Assembly: GCA_001563305.1 (NCBI GenBank)
Contig: CP013703.1
Span: 1,227,773 to 1,291,772, forward strand
Length of the DNA: 64,000 nt
Direction: 5' to 3'
Source of the DNA: a methanogenic archaeon mixed culture ISO4-G1
GTDB taxonomy: Archaea > Thermoplasmatota > Thermoplasmata > Methanomassiliicoccales > Methanomethylophilaceae
Below are positions 18,714-26,877 of the stretch, piece by piece. Within the stretch, counting starts at the first letter, position 1, and each line of letters begins with the position of its first letter. Made by a program: the position numbers and the translations under genes. Under the pieces are notes generated by a model. That model was not told the DNA's origin and made no database searches. It saw only the letters and a list, made by a program, of their open reading frames with translations.

Positions 18714-19985
18714 ATGACAGAAACCGTTCCGAAAAGGACCCTCATGACCATGATGAACGCCCTCTCGTCGGGAGTCGTCCCCAGAAGGGGATTGGAGTAC
18801 ATCGCGGTCGGCAGGAAGAAAGAGACCGAGACATTCGTCAACGATCTCAACGACACGGCCGAAGGCGGCGGTGCGTTCAGGTTCATCTCCGGAAGGTTCG
18901 GTAACGGTAAGAGTTTCATGACGCAGATGATCCGCAACTATGCCATGGACAAGGGCTTCGTGGTCATGGATGCCGACCTCGCCATCAACAGGAGGCTCAC
19001 AGGCTCCAAGAAGGAAGGCCTGAACACCTACAAGGAGCTGGTAAAGAACATGGCCTACAAGGCCAGGCCGGACGGCGGTGCGATGGAACCCATCCTCCAG
19101 GGATGGATCATGGACACCAAGGACAAGCTCGGCTCTGACTCGAGGGAGGACATCGAGAAGTCCATGCGCCAGGACATGGCGGAACTCTCGAGTTTCCAGA
19201 ACTATCAGGACTTCATGATGGTCGTGATCTCCTACATGAACGACTTCCTCGACGGGAAGGACGACATCGCCGCCGTCAGGTGGTTCAAGGGAGAGCTGGA
19301 CCTCAAGAAGGAGTCCAGGAAGAGCCTCGGCACCAACGTGGTCATCGACGACGGCAACTGGTACGATATGATCAAGATCTGGTCCGGAATCGTCAAGAGG
19401 CTCGGTTTCAAGGGGCTCATCGTCTTCATCGACGAGGGGGTCATCCTCTACAAGCTCCAGAACAAGGTCTCCAGGGCCAACAACTACGAGCGTCTCCTGA
19501 CCATGTTCAACGACATCATGCAGGGAAAGACCCAGTACCTTTCGGTCTACGTCTGCGGTACGCCGGAGTTCATCGAGGACCCCAACAGGGGACTCTACAG
19601 CTACGAGGCGCTCAGGTCCAGACTCGTCGCGGGACGCTACGAGAGCGGCTACGACAACTACCTCGGGCCCATCATCAACCTCAAGCCCCTCACCAACGAG
19701 GAGGTCTTCGTCCTCCTGAAGACGATCAAGAACCTCCACGAGCAGAGGTACGAATACGATTCTGGGATCTCCGACGACATGCTGGAGACCTATCTCAAGA
19801 CTGTCATGGCCAACGTCGTCTCGTCGACCATGATCACACCCAGGGAGATCACCAGGGACCTCATCAGTCTCCTGGACACCCTTCACCAGAACAAGGACCT
19901 CGAGTTCATGGACCTGGTCGAGGGCAGGCTCGTCAACTCTGACGCGAACCCAGACGACGAGATCATCGAGGACCTCGAGGTATGA
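18714..19985 (+). CDS. brxD: BrxD-like P-loop ATPase (DUF2791)
   Basis: This is an AAA/STAND-like ATPase of 423 residues, similar to BrxD of type 2 BREX loci. Walker A is SGRFGNGKSF near residue 58, and the Walker B-type strand LIVFIDEGVILY lies near residue 234; KAR..GG and YVCGTPEF follow the family. I choose ATG 18714, preceded by AGGAG; an upstream in-frame ATG at 18672 lies in the T-rich promoter region. It overlaps the helicase gene by four bases (ATGA), so ATPase and helicase are translationally coupled. In BREX the protein is linked to DNA helicase activity, but its molecular role here is not established. Confidence 0.85.
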   Translation: MTETVPKRTLMTMMNALSSGVVPRRGLEYIAVGRKKETETFVNDLNDTAEGGGAFRFISGRFGNGKSFMTQMIRNYAMDKGFVVMDADLAINRRLTGSKKEGLNTYKELVKNMAYKARPDGGAMEPILQGWIMDTKDKLGSDSREDIEKSMRQDMAELSSFQNYQDFMMVVISYMNDFLDGKDDIAAVRWFKGELDLKKESRKSLGTNVVIDDGNWYDMIKIWSGIVKRLGFKGLIVFIDEGVILYKLQNKVSRANNYERLLTMFNDIMQGKTQYLSVYVCGTPEFIEDPNRGLYSYEALRSRLVAGRYESGYDNYLGPIINLKPLTNEEVFVLLKTIKNLHEQRYEYDSGISDDMLETYLKTVMANVVSSTMITPREITRDLISLLDTLHQNKDLEFMDLVEGRLVNSDANPDDEIIEDLEV

Positions 19986-22123
19986 GCGAGTACTTCGACA
20001 AGCTCCCCTGGTTCGTCAAAGAGTACATACACGCCTGCAGGTGGTCCGGCTTCAGGGAGATCCAGAACCAGACCTTCAAGGCATTCTATTCGACCGACGA
20101 CCACATCCTGATATCCGCCGGTACGTCCAGCGGTAAGACCGAGGCGGCGCTGTTCCCTGTGATCGGTTCCCTCTACAACAACCCCCCGGAGAGCGTCGGT
20201 GCCCTCTACATAGGTCCCCTGAAGGCCCTCATAGACGACCAGTTCCAGAGGATGGGGCCCATCCTGGGCGAATCAGAGCTCAGGATCACGGGATGGCACG
20301 GGGACATCAGCAGAAGCTCCAAGGCGAAGCTCCTGGAGAACCCCTCCGGGATCCTCCAGATAACCCCCGAGTCTCTGCAGAACATCATATCCTATTCCCC
20401 TGAGGAGGTGGAACGCTTGTTCCGCGACCTCAGGTTCGTGGTCATCGACGAGGTCCACGCCTTCATGGACTCGGACAGGGGACTGCAGTTGTTGTGCTGC
20501 CTCCAGAGATTGGAGGTACTGGCACATTGCAGTCCGAGGAGGATCGGCCTATCGGCCACGATATCCGACAGGGAGGATGCCGCGAAGTGGCTCTCCGCGG
20601 ATACCGGCAGGTACGTGAGCATCGTTTACGACGGTTCCACCAACGACCGCCGCATCCGCATCCATTACAACTACCTCCCGAAGAGCGACGAGGAGACGGA
20701 CAGCGTCGAGAGGAAGAAGGCGGTCACCAGGTACTATCTCGAACTGTTCAGGGAGACCCACGGGTACAACTGCATAGTCTTCACCAACAGCAGGCAGGAC
20801 GCGGAGGTCACCGCGAAGTCCCTGAGGATCGTGTCCGAGAAGAAGGGCTACCCCGACGAGGTCTCGATCCATCACGGAAGCATCTCGAAGGAGTACAGGA
20901 AGATCGCCGAGGAGAGGCTGAAGAACCCCTCGGTGAAGAACACCACCGTAGCCACCGTCACGCTGGAACTGGGGATAGACGTCGGAGACCTGGACAGGAT
21001 CGTCCAGATCGGCGCGCCGTTCACATGCTCCGGGCTCGTCCAGAGGATGGGCCGTTCCGGGAGGAGGGGCAACGGTCAGGAGCTCATCCTCATGTGCAAC
21101 GAGGACGAGGAGGAATGGTGGTCGACTCTGGACGGCGTATCCCTCGGACTCGTGAAGGCCATAGCCATGTCCGAACTGGTCCTGAAGGAAGGGTGGACCG
21201 AGCCCCCCGAGAGCAACAGCATGCCCTTCGGGCTGCTGTACCATCAGACGATGGAGTACCTCCGTTCGGGGATCGGCTGCAAGTTCTCGGTACTGGCATC
21301 GGATGTCCTGACCATGTACCCCTTCAGGGACATCCCCAAGGAGCAGTACAGGCTGATGATCAAGCATCTCGTGAACCTCGGCCATCTGCAGGTAATGTCC
21401 GACCAGACCATCCTCATCGGACCCAACGCCGAGAGGCTGGTGTTCGGAAGGGACTTCTGCTCGGTGTTCTCGACGAAAAAAGAGATCGTCGTGAAGTGCG
21501 ACGGGAAGATGATCGGTTCCATCCAGAACCTTCCGCAGGTCGAGGAGCTCATACAGCTCGCCGGAAGGGTCTGGACTGTGGTCAAGATCTCCAACGACAA
21601 GTCCTCGATAGAGGTCGAGGAGTGCGACGGCGAGGCATGCAACCCGTGGAGGTCCGGCACGCCCCCCACCCACACCAGGATCATGCAGAAGATTCTGGAG
21701 GTGCTCTCCTCCGACGAGGACTACCCGTACATAGACGATGCGGCCAGGCAGCGCCTCGCCGAGAGCAGGGAGACCGCCAGGTCCATAGGCATGACATCCA
21801 TGTTCTCCGAGAGGAAAGGGGGATTCAGGATGTACCCCTGGTTGGGGACTAGGCAGTTCGACACCCTCCGCAGGATCCTCCAGAAGGTCATCGGAACGGA
21901 TTCTATCAGATCCTTCCAGCCCTATTACATCGACATACGCACGAAGCTGTCCGAGGAGCAGATCCTGGACAGGGTCAGGGACTACGCAGAAGAGGAGGAC
22001 CCCATCAGGCTGGCGTACGACGAGGATCTCCTGAAGTACGGCAAGTACGACAGGTTCGTCCCCGAATCCCTGCTCATCAGGCAGTTCGCCGTGGACAGGC
22101 TGGATATGGACCTGGACCTCTGA
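19982..22123 (+). CDS. brxHI: BrxHI / Lhr-like superfamily 2 DEAD/DEAH-box helicase
   Basis: This 713-residue ATP-dependent nucleic-acid helicase has Walker A SAGTSSGKTEAAL near residue 45, the DEVH box VIDEVHAF near 155, motif III LSATISDRED, motif V TLELGIDVGDLD and motif VI QRMGRSGRRG near 355. The C-terminal 300 residues form the winged-helix and accessory part seen in Lhr-like helicases. The ATG overlaps the BrxD stop. With the TerB_N protein and BrxD-like ATPase it forms a tight module. No BREX methylase (BrxX/PglX), phosphatase (PglZ) or BrxC/PglY gene is near, so this is not a complete BREX system. Confidence 0.88.
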   Translation: MSEYFDKLPWFVKEYIHACRWSGFREIQNQTFKAFYSTDDHILISAGTSSGKTEAALFPVIGSLYNNPPESVGALYIGPLKALIDDQFQRMGPILGESELRITGWHGDISRSSKAKLLENPSGILQITPESLQNIISYSPEEVERLFRDLRFVVIDEVHAFMDSDRGLQLLCCLQRLEVLAHCSPRRIGLSATISDREDAAKWLSADTGRYVSIVYDGSTNDRRIRIHYNYLPKSDEETDSVERKKAVTRYYLELFRETHGYNCIVFTNSRQDAEVTAKSLRIVSEKKGYPDEVSIHHGSISKEYRKIAEERLKNPSVKNTTVATVTLELGIDVGDLDRIVQIGAPFTCSGLVQRMGRSGRRGNGQELILMCNEDEEEWWSTLDGVSLGLVKAIAMSELVLKEGWTEPPESNSMPFGLLYHQTMEYLRSGIGCKFSVLASDVLTMYPFRDIPKEQYRLMIKHLVNLGHLQVMSDQTILIGPNAERLVFGRDFCSVFSTKKEIVVKCDGKMIGSIQNLPQVEELIQLAGRVWTVVKISNDKSSIEVEECDGEACNPWRSGTPPTHTRIMQKILEVLSSDEDYPYIDDAARQRLAESRETARSIGMTSMFSERKGGFRMYPWLGTRQFDTLRRILQKVIGTDSIRSFQPYYIDIRTKLSEEQILDRVRDYAEEEDPIRLAYDEDLLKYGKYDRFVPESLLIRQFAVDRLDMDLDL

Positions 22124-22198
22124 TCCGTACGTTATCGGGCTTATGTCGCGCGCATGCGCCACCTTATTATTTTTAATGCGGAAGGTATCACGGTCAGC

Positions 22199-23323
22199 AT
22201 GCAGATTTCCAACAGGATAAACGACATACCGATGTCGGGTATCAGAAAGATGTTCGACCTCGCCGGTCCGGACTCCATAAACCTAGGTCTGGGCGAGCCC
22301 GACCTCGCACCTCCGAAGGAGGCGGTCGAGGGCATGAACAGGGCGGCCTCCGCGGGACGCAACAAGTACGGTCCCACCGCAGGTATCCCCGAACTGAGGA
22401 AGGCGGTCGCGGACAGGTTCAGGAAGTACGGCGACATCACGGGCGACAACATCATGATCACGCCCAGCGGATCGTCGGCACTGTTGGAGATCACCATGAG
22501 CGTTGTGAACCCGGGGGACGACGTCCTCGTACCGAGCCCCGGATTCGTCATCTACGGCCCCCACGCACAGCTGGCAGGCGGCACATATACGGAATACAAG
22601 CTCACCGACGGGGACTTCCAGCCGGACATCGACGACATCCAGTCCAAGATCACACCCAGGACGAAGATGCTGGTGGTGACCACCCCCTCGAACCCCACCG
22701 GCGGTGTCCTGAACGAGGAGAGCTACAAGGCGCTGTGCGACATAGCGGCGGACAAGGACATCACGATATTGTCCGATGAGGTCTACGAGTCCTTCATCTA
22801 CGAGGGCAGGCACATCTCCTTCATGAACCAGCTGGACAAGGCCATAGTGGCAAGCGGTTTCTCCAAGATGATGGCCGTCACCGGCTGGAGGATGGGATTC
22901 CTCTGCGCCAGCAAAGAGATGATGGAATATCTCATCAAGATGCAGTACCACGTATGTGCCAGCCCCAACATGCCGGCCATGTACGGCATCCTGGATGCCC
23001 TTCCGAACATCGATCCCTATCTGGAGAACGCCAGGGGGATCTACAGGAAGAGGAGGGACCTCATCTGCAAGAGGATCAACGAGATCCCCGGCATGAGCAT
23101 CGAGCCCCCCAAGGGAGCGTTCTACGCTTTCCCATCCTACGACCTGGACATGAAATCCCAGGAGCTGGCGGGGGAGCTTGTCAAGGCAGGGCTGATATGC
23201 ACGCCCGGATCCGCCTTCGGGAAATACGGGGAGGGCCACCTGAGGTTCTCCTATGCGGCGGACGAGAAGAAGATCAACGCGGGTATGGACATACTCGAAT
23301 CCACAATGAAGAAACTAAGGTGA
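22199..23323 (+). CDS. Class I/II PLP-dependent aminotransferase (aspartate aminotransferase family)
   Basis: The fold type I aminotransferase of 374 residues has INLGLGEPDLAPP near the N-terminus, the PLP-phosphate-binding PSGSSAL, NPTGG, SDEVYE and the Schiff-base Lys in SGFSKMMAVTGWRMG. The final Arg is in LRFSYA. Amino-donor specificity (Asp, aromatic or Ala) is not visible. I start at ATG 22199 because the domain begins at once; an upstream in-frame ATG at 22154 falls in the promoter-like ATTATTTTTAATG region. The next gene starts five bases after the stop. Confidence 0.88.
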   Translation: MQISNRINDIPMSGIRKMFDLAGPDSINLGLGEPDLAPPKEAVEGMNRAASAGRNKYGPTAGIPELRKAVADRFRKYGDITGDNIMITPSGSSALLEITMSVVNPGDDVLVPSPGFVIYGPHAQLAGGTYTEYKLTDGDFQPDIDDIQSKITPRTKMLVVTTPSNPTGGVLNEESYKALCDIAADKDITILSDEVYESFIYEGRHISFMNQLDKAIVASGFSKMMAVTGWRMGFLCASKEMMEYLIKMQYHVCASPNMPAMYGILDALPNIDPYLENARGIYRKRRDLICKRINEIPGMSIEPPKGAFYAFPSYDLDMKSQELAGELVKAGLICTPGSAFGKYGEGHLRFSYAADEKKINAGMDILESTMKKLR

Positions 23324-23328
23324 ACACG

Positions 23329-23850
23329 ATGAGCGACGATTACGATCCGAACGCAGGCCTCTTCGGAGACCCGGAACCAGAGAAGAGCCCCGAGGAGATG
23401 CTGGACGAATACGCCTTCGGCAAGAACCCCAACAGGGCGGTGGCCATGGAGACCCTCTTCGGAAAGAGGCTCATCGAGGACACCATGAACGACGACAAGC
23501 TGCCTGTCGAGGGCAAGATGTCCTTCGTCTTCAAGGCCACCGCGCACGGTGTCCTGGACATGATCATGCAGTGCCTTCCCCCCGAGTACAGGGAGGAGGT
23601 CGCTACCAGTCTCGACTCTTTCCTCGGGATGAACCTGGTCAACCAGAGGTTCAAGGTCGACCTTATCGAGGCCGTCATGAGCGAGCTTGAGAAGATCGAG
23701 CAGAAGCCTGGCGAATCCGACGACGAGTTCGAGGAGAGGCTCAGCACGCTCGAGGAGGCCTGGTGGAGCATTCCCCAGCCCATCCTCAACGGACGCAACC
23801 CCAACGATGCCATCAAGGAAGAGATGGGAAAATACGGACTGAACCAGTGA
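23329..23850 (+). CDS. Hypothetical acidic protein in the mevalonate kinase operon
   Basis: The gene encodes 173 residues, acidic and helical, with no recognisable domain, signal peptide or membrane segment. The central part (KMSFVFKATAHGVLDMIMQCLPPEYREEV) looks like a compact helical domain and the C-terminus is SIPQPILNGRNPNDAI. It starts five bases after the aminotransferase stop and overlaps the mevalonate kinase start by one base, so it is transcribed with both. Codon bias equals that of its neighbours. I do not know its function. Confidence 0.75.
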   Translation: MSDDYDPNAGLFGDPEPEKSPEEMLDEYAFGKNPNRAVAMETLFGKRLIEDTMNDDKLPVEGKMSFVFKATAHGVLDMIMQCLPPEYREEVATSLDSFLGMNLVNQRFKVDLIEAVMSELEKIEQKPGESDDEFEERLSTLEEAWWSIPQPILNGRNPNDAIKEEMGKYGLNQ

Positions 23851-24830
23851 TGACACCAGAATGGTATACCGCCTCCGCCCCGGGAAAATTCGTGGTCCTG
23901 GGCGAACACTCCGTCGTGTACGGGAAACCAGCGGTCGTCCTCGCGACGAACCGCAGGATCACGTGCAGCGTCAGGCGCAGCCATAGGAATTCCATCAACG
24001 GTTTCTATCTCGATTTCAGCAAGCAGCCGCACATCAACTACCTCACCAGGGACACGTCCTACTGCCTGGATTTCCTCACGACGAGCGAGGTCCCGTCCGG
24101 AGCGGGCATGGGATCCTCCGCGGCGCTCTCCGCGGCGGTCGCGATGGCATTGGACGCGGAGCGCGGAGGAGGCCTGGACGAGAGGGGGTTCGTGGAGGAG
24201 GCGTACAACGCCGAGCTCAGCGCACAGGGGACTGGATCCCCGATGGACGCCTCGGCCTGCGTCCACGGAGGAGGAGTAGCGATCAACATCCCCAACGAAC
24301 CAAACGAACTATGGACGATCAGCCGCGGGAACAGGACCTGGAGGGTCACCGACATCGATGTGCCAGAACTGTCATTCGTCATCGGCAACACAGGCGTGAA
24401 GGCCCCTACGGGACCGCAGGTCGACAAAGTCAGGAGATACTTCAGCAAGAACGGCTTCGCGGGCGAGATCATCGAGGAGATGGGGTCCGTGACGCTCGAG
24501 GGGTTCAAGGCCCTGAAGAGAGGCGACAGCGAACTGCTCGGACGCCTCATGACGAACGACCACAAGCTACTGTCCATCCTCGGCGTCTCATGCAAGGAGC
24601 TGAACAAACTGGTCAACGCCGCACTGCCCTATTCCTACGGTGCGAAGCTCACCGGTTCCGGCGGCGGAGGCTGCATGGTCGCCCTGACCGACAGTCCCGA
24701 GAAGGTCGCCGAGGTCATCAAATCAAGGGGCGGAACGCCCTACATCATGAAGAGCGGCGTGCCCGGACTCCGCATGGAGCTCAACCCCGCATCCGGAACG
24801 CCGATGGAAATCCCCACCGATGAGGCCTGA
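23850..24830 (+). CDS. mvk: Mevalonate kinase
   Basis: This GHMP-family kinase phosphorylates mevalonate in archaeal isoprenoid lipid synthesis. It starts at an ATG sharing its A with the upstream TGA. The start of the protein shows APGKFVVLGEHSVVYGKPA, the ATP loop is PSGAGMGSSAALSAAVAMAL, the catalytic Asp is in TGSPMDASACVHGGG, and the C-terminal GHMP motif is KLTGSGGGGCMVAL. These distinguish mevalonate kinase from other GHMP kinases. The 326-residue length is normal. The HdrD-like gene begins two bases after the stop. Confidence 0.93.
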   Translation: MTPEWYTASAPGKFVVLGEHSVVYGKPAVVLATNRRITCSVRRSHRNSINGFYLDFSKQPHINYLTRDTSYCLDFLTTSEVPSGAGMGSSAALSAAVAMALDAERGGGLDERGFVEEAYNAELSAQGTGSPMDASACVHGGGVAINIPNEPNELWTISRGNRTWRVTDIDVPELSFVIGNTGVKAPTGPQVDKVRRYFSKNGFAGEIIEEMGSVTLEGFKALKRGDSELLGRLMTNDHKLLSILGVSCKELNKLVNAALPYSYGAKLTGSGGGGCMVALTDSPEKVAEVIKSRGGTPYIMKSGVPGLRMELNPASGTPMEIPTDEA

Positions 24831-24832
24831 AC

Positions 24833-25879
24833 ATGGGTCTGATCGAAGAGGAGATAGCAAGACTGATGCAGAAGTGCATCAGCTGCGGGAAATGCACCCC
24901 CAGATGCCCTTCTTACGAATACGGCGGCGTGGATCCCCACGAAGTCATGATCGGCGGGGAGGTAGACGTCTCCAAATGCATCCTCTGCGGCACATGCTCG
25001 CAGGTCTGCAGGAGGACGGATCCTTTCACTGTCATGAGGGACCTCAAGGCCCTCGCCAACAATCTCCACGTATCCGACGTCTACAAGGAGACGGGATTGG
25101 CCATGAAGAGGGCGGAGCACCCCTCCAGGACGGAACTGGTCCCGCAATGGGACGGAAATGACGTGTACGTCATGCCGGGGTGCGTCGTGGAGTGCAAGGC
25201 ACCCTTCCTGGAATACGCCGCATGCAAAGCGGTACAATCCGTCGGGAAGACATGCTCCGAGCTGAAGGATTCGGGCTGCTGCCTCCGTCCTCCCCAGTTC
25301 AGGGACATCCGCGAGACGGAACAGCGCGAGATACTCTCGAAGATGGTCTCTAATGCGGAGGGCAGGGAGGTCATCACACTCTGCGGCGGATGCACCGAGG
25401 CCTTGGTTGGCTTCGGTCTCGACACCACGAACATGATCATGTTCCTCCATAACAACATCGACAGGCTCCCAAGGTTCGGAATGACATTCAAGGTCGCAAT
25501 TGAGCCGGGATGCTCGTGCATGTCCCTCAAGAAGGAGATGATCGAGGTCGTTGAGGCCCTCGGATGCGAATACGTGGGGAACGACACGGGATGCTGCGGG
25601 AAGGACACGGAACTGGCACCGCAGATGATGGCCGACAGGGAGAAGGAGTGCGGGAACGGCTGCCTCATAGTCGTGGCATGCCCCAAGTGCTTCACCGAAT
25701 ACGACGCCATACCCGACGGCATGCCCGTGGTGTACCTCCCGGAGCTCGTCGCATGGGCGGCTGGGGACACTGGCACATTCGGATATCATACCATCCCGAT
25801 AAGGCCGGACGACGAGGATTTCTACAGGCCCAGATTCGAGGGTCACATACCCAAGAAGGGCAAGGGAATGAGATGGTGA
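24833..25879 (+). CDS. HdrD-like (HdrC-HdrB fused) iron-sulfur protein
   Basis: An HdrC-like N-terminus with two [4Fe-4S] motifs (CISCGKCTPRCP near residue 16 and CILCGTCSQVC near 49) is fused to an HdrB-like part with cysteine-rich CCG segments (GCC...; CGGCTEAL; EPGCSC; DTGCCGKD; CPKCFTEYD). This is the plan of HdrD, which reduces the CoM-S-S-CoB heterodisulfide. At 348 residues it is somewhat shorter than characterised HdrD proteins. Methanomassiliicoccales are thought to couple HdrD to a headless Fpo complex for energy conservation. No hdrE or fpo gene is nearby. It could instead be a paralogue with another partner, such as a glycolate-oxidase-like complex. Confidence 0.75.
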   Translation: MGLIEEEIARLMQKCISCGKCTPRCPSYEYGGVDPHEVMIGGEVDVSKCILCGTCSQVCRRTDPFTVMRDLKALANNLHVSDVYKETGLAMKRAEHPSRTELVPQWDGNDVYVMPGCVVECKAPFLEYAACKAVQSVGKTCSELKDSGCCLRPPQFRDIRETEQREILSKMVSNAEGREVITLCGGCTEALVGFGLDTTNMIMFLHNNIDRLPRFGMTFKVAIEPGCSCMSLKKEMIEVVEALGCEYVGNDTGCCGKDTELAPQMMADREKECGNGCLIVVACPKCFTEYDAIPDGMPVVYLPELVAWAAGDTGTFGYHTIPIRPDDEDFYRPRFEGHIPKKGKGMRW

Positions 25880-25890
25880 GAATGGGATGA

Positions 25891-25904
25891 GGGGCCGGAG
25901 CCCC
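25891..25904. terminator. GC hairpin between convergent genes
   Basis: GGGGC-CGGA-GCCCC forms a five-pair stem between the stops at 25879 and 25912. It has no clear T-tract on either side. It could serve both genes as a 3' end element. Confidence 0.5.
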
Positions 25905-25911
25905 TATCCGT

Positions 25912-26778
25912 TCAGAAGAGTTTTGTCTTGGTGTTCGAGACGTTCACGATCTCGGCGGTTCCGCCCTCGAGGGTGAAGAATCCGAGTTTCCAGCCCATCT
26001 CGTCGTACATCTTGACGAGGTCGGGCATCATGTTGGCGACGATCGGCATGAACCTGGGATCGTCGACGAACACCGCCTTTCCGTCCCAGCGGAGGAAGTC
26101 CATTCCCACGGATGCGAGGATCTCGCACTTGGGGTTGGCCTGGAGCTGCTTGTAGACGTCCTTGAACGTACCGACGGCGAAGAAGATCTTGTCGTCGAGG
26201 TTGATCTTCAGTCCGAGGACCCTCATCCTGGGCTGGTCCCTGCAGGTCGTTGCAAGGGTGAACGTTCCGGCCTTGGTCAGGAATGCGTCAATCGCCTCCA
26301 TGGGCGTGAGCTCGATCGTGAGGGGCTCCACGAGCTGCCTGATCCAGTCCTTCTCCTTCTGGGAGACCTCTCCGTCGATGGCGCAGACCAGGAGACAGAG
26401 CATGACGATCTTGTCCTTGAGATCCTCAGAGACGAGGCCGATGATGTCGACCATCGTGTCCACTACGTCCTTGTACGAATCGGGGTTGTCGAGGCCCATC
26501 TCCTTGAAGAGAGCCACACCCTCGTCGTATGTCAGGTCCTTCTCCGCCATTCCGTCGAAGAGGGGCTTGAGGAGCTCGAACTCCTCCTTGGCCAGGACAC
26601 CGTCCGCAGCGACCGATGCCAGCAGGAACTGGAGGTATGCGGTGACACCGTTCTTACCGTCCGCCGTGAGCACCGACAGCTGGTCGATGATATCCGCCGA
26701 CAGTTCGTTCATCATCTGTGCTGATTTCGCAGGGTCCATGGACTCGAGCTTCTTGCAAAGTGCGTCGAAATCACTCAT
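25912..26778 (-). CDS. TerB-like domain fused to a pyridoxamine-phosphate-oxidase-like flavin barrel
   Basis: The 288-residue protein has two parts. The N-terminal half (about 50-165) is TerB-like, helical, with the paired motifs VAADGVLAKEEFELL and VCAIDGEVSQKEKDWI, where Asp-Gly and acidic residues resemble the TerB metal-binding signature. The C-terminal half (about 170-285) matches the FMN-binding split barrel family (FTLATTCRDQPRMRVLG, IFFAVGTFKDVYKQLQANP, WDGKAVFVDD). Such barrels bind flavin, haem or deazaflavin. The fusion suggests a redox or stress-sensing role, but I know of no characterised example. It has no signal peptide, and no adjacent gene is in the same orientation within an operon distance. 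Confidence 0.75.
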   Translation of the reverse strand: MSDFDALCKKLESMDPAKSAQMMNELSADIIDQLSVLTADGKNGVTAYLQFLLASVAADGVLAKEEFELLKPLFDGMAEKDLTYDEGVALFKEMGLDNPDSYKDVVDTMVDIIGLVSEDLKDKIVMLCLLVCAIDGEVSQKEKDWIRQLVEPLTIELTPMEAIDAFLTKAGTFTLATTCRDQPRMRVLGLKINLDDKIFFAVGTFKDVYKQLQANPKCEILASVGMDFLRWDGKAVFVDDPRFMPIVANMMPDLVKMYDEMGWKLGFFTLEGGTAEIVNVSNTKTKLF

Positions 26779-26853
26779 GAGACCGCGAAGATGCTCTTCA
26801 GATAAAACGTTGATTAACGTTGTTTCGGAGATTCCGCAATATAGAAGAATGAA

Positions 26854-26877
26854 CGGGGCCGGGGCCCCGAATGAGTT
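26854..26877 (-). terminator. Gene-end element: AAACTCATT plus GC hairpin
   Basis: Read on the minus strand, the stop of the geranylgeranyl reductase gene runs into AAACTCATTC and then the hairpin CGGGGCCCCGGCCCCG. The same arrangement follows several other genes in the window. There is no T-tract after the stem. Confidence 0.5.

Noticed and set aside
16388-22123. A complete BREX system
   Set aside because: BrxD- and BrxHI-like genes are present but there is no PglZ, PglX, PglY/BrxC, BrxA or BrxB near them.
20549-22162. 537-codon antisense frame over the helicase
   Set aside because: It is a shadow frame of a high-GC gene with no ribosome site or family features.
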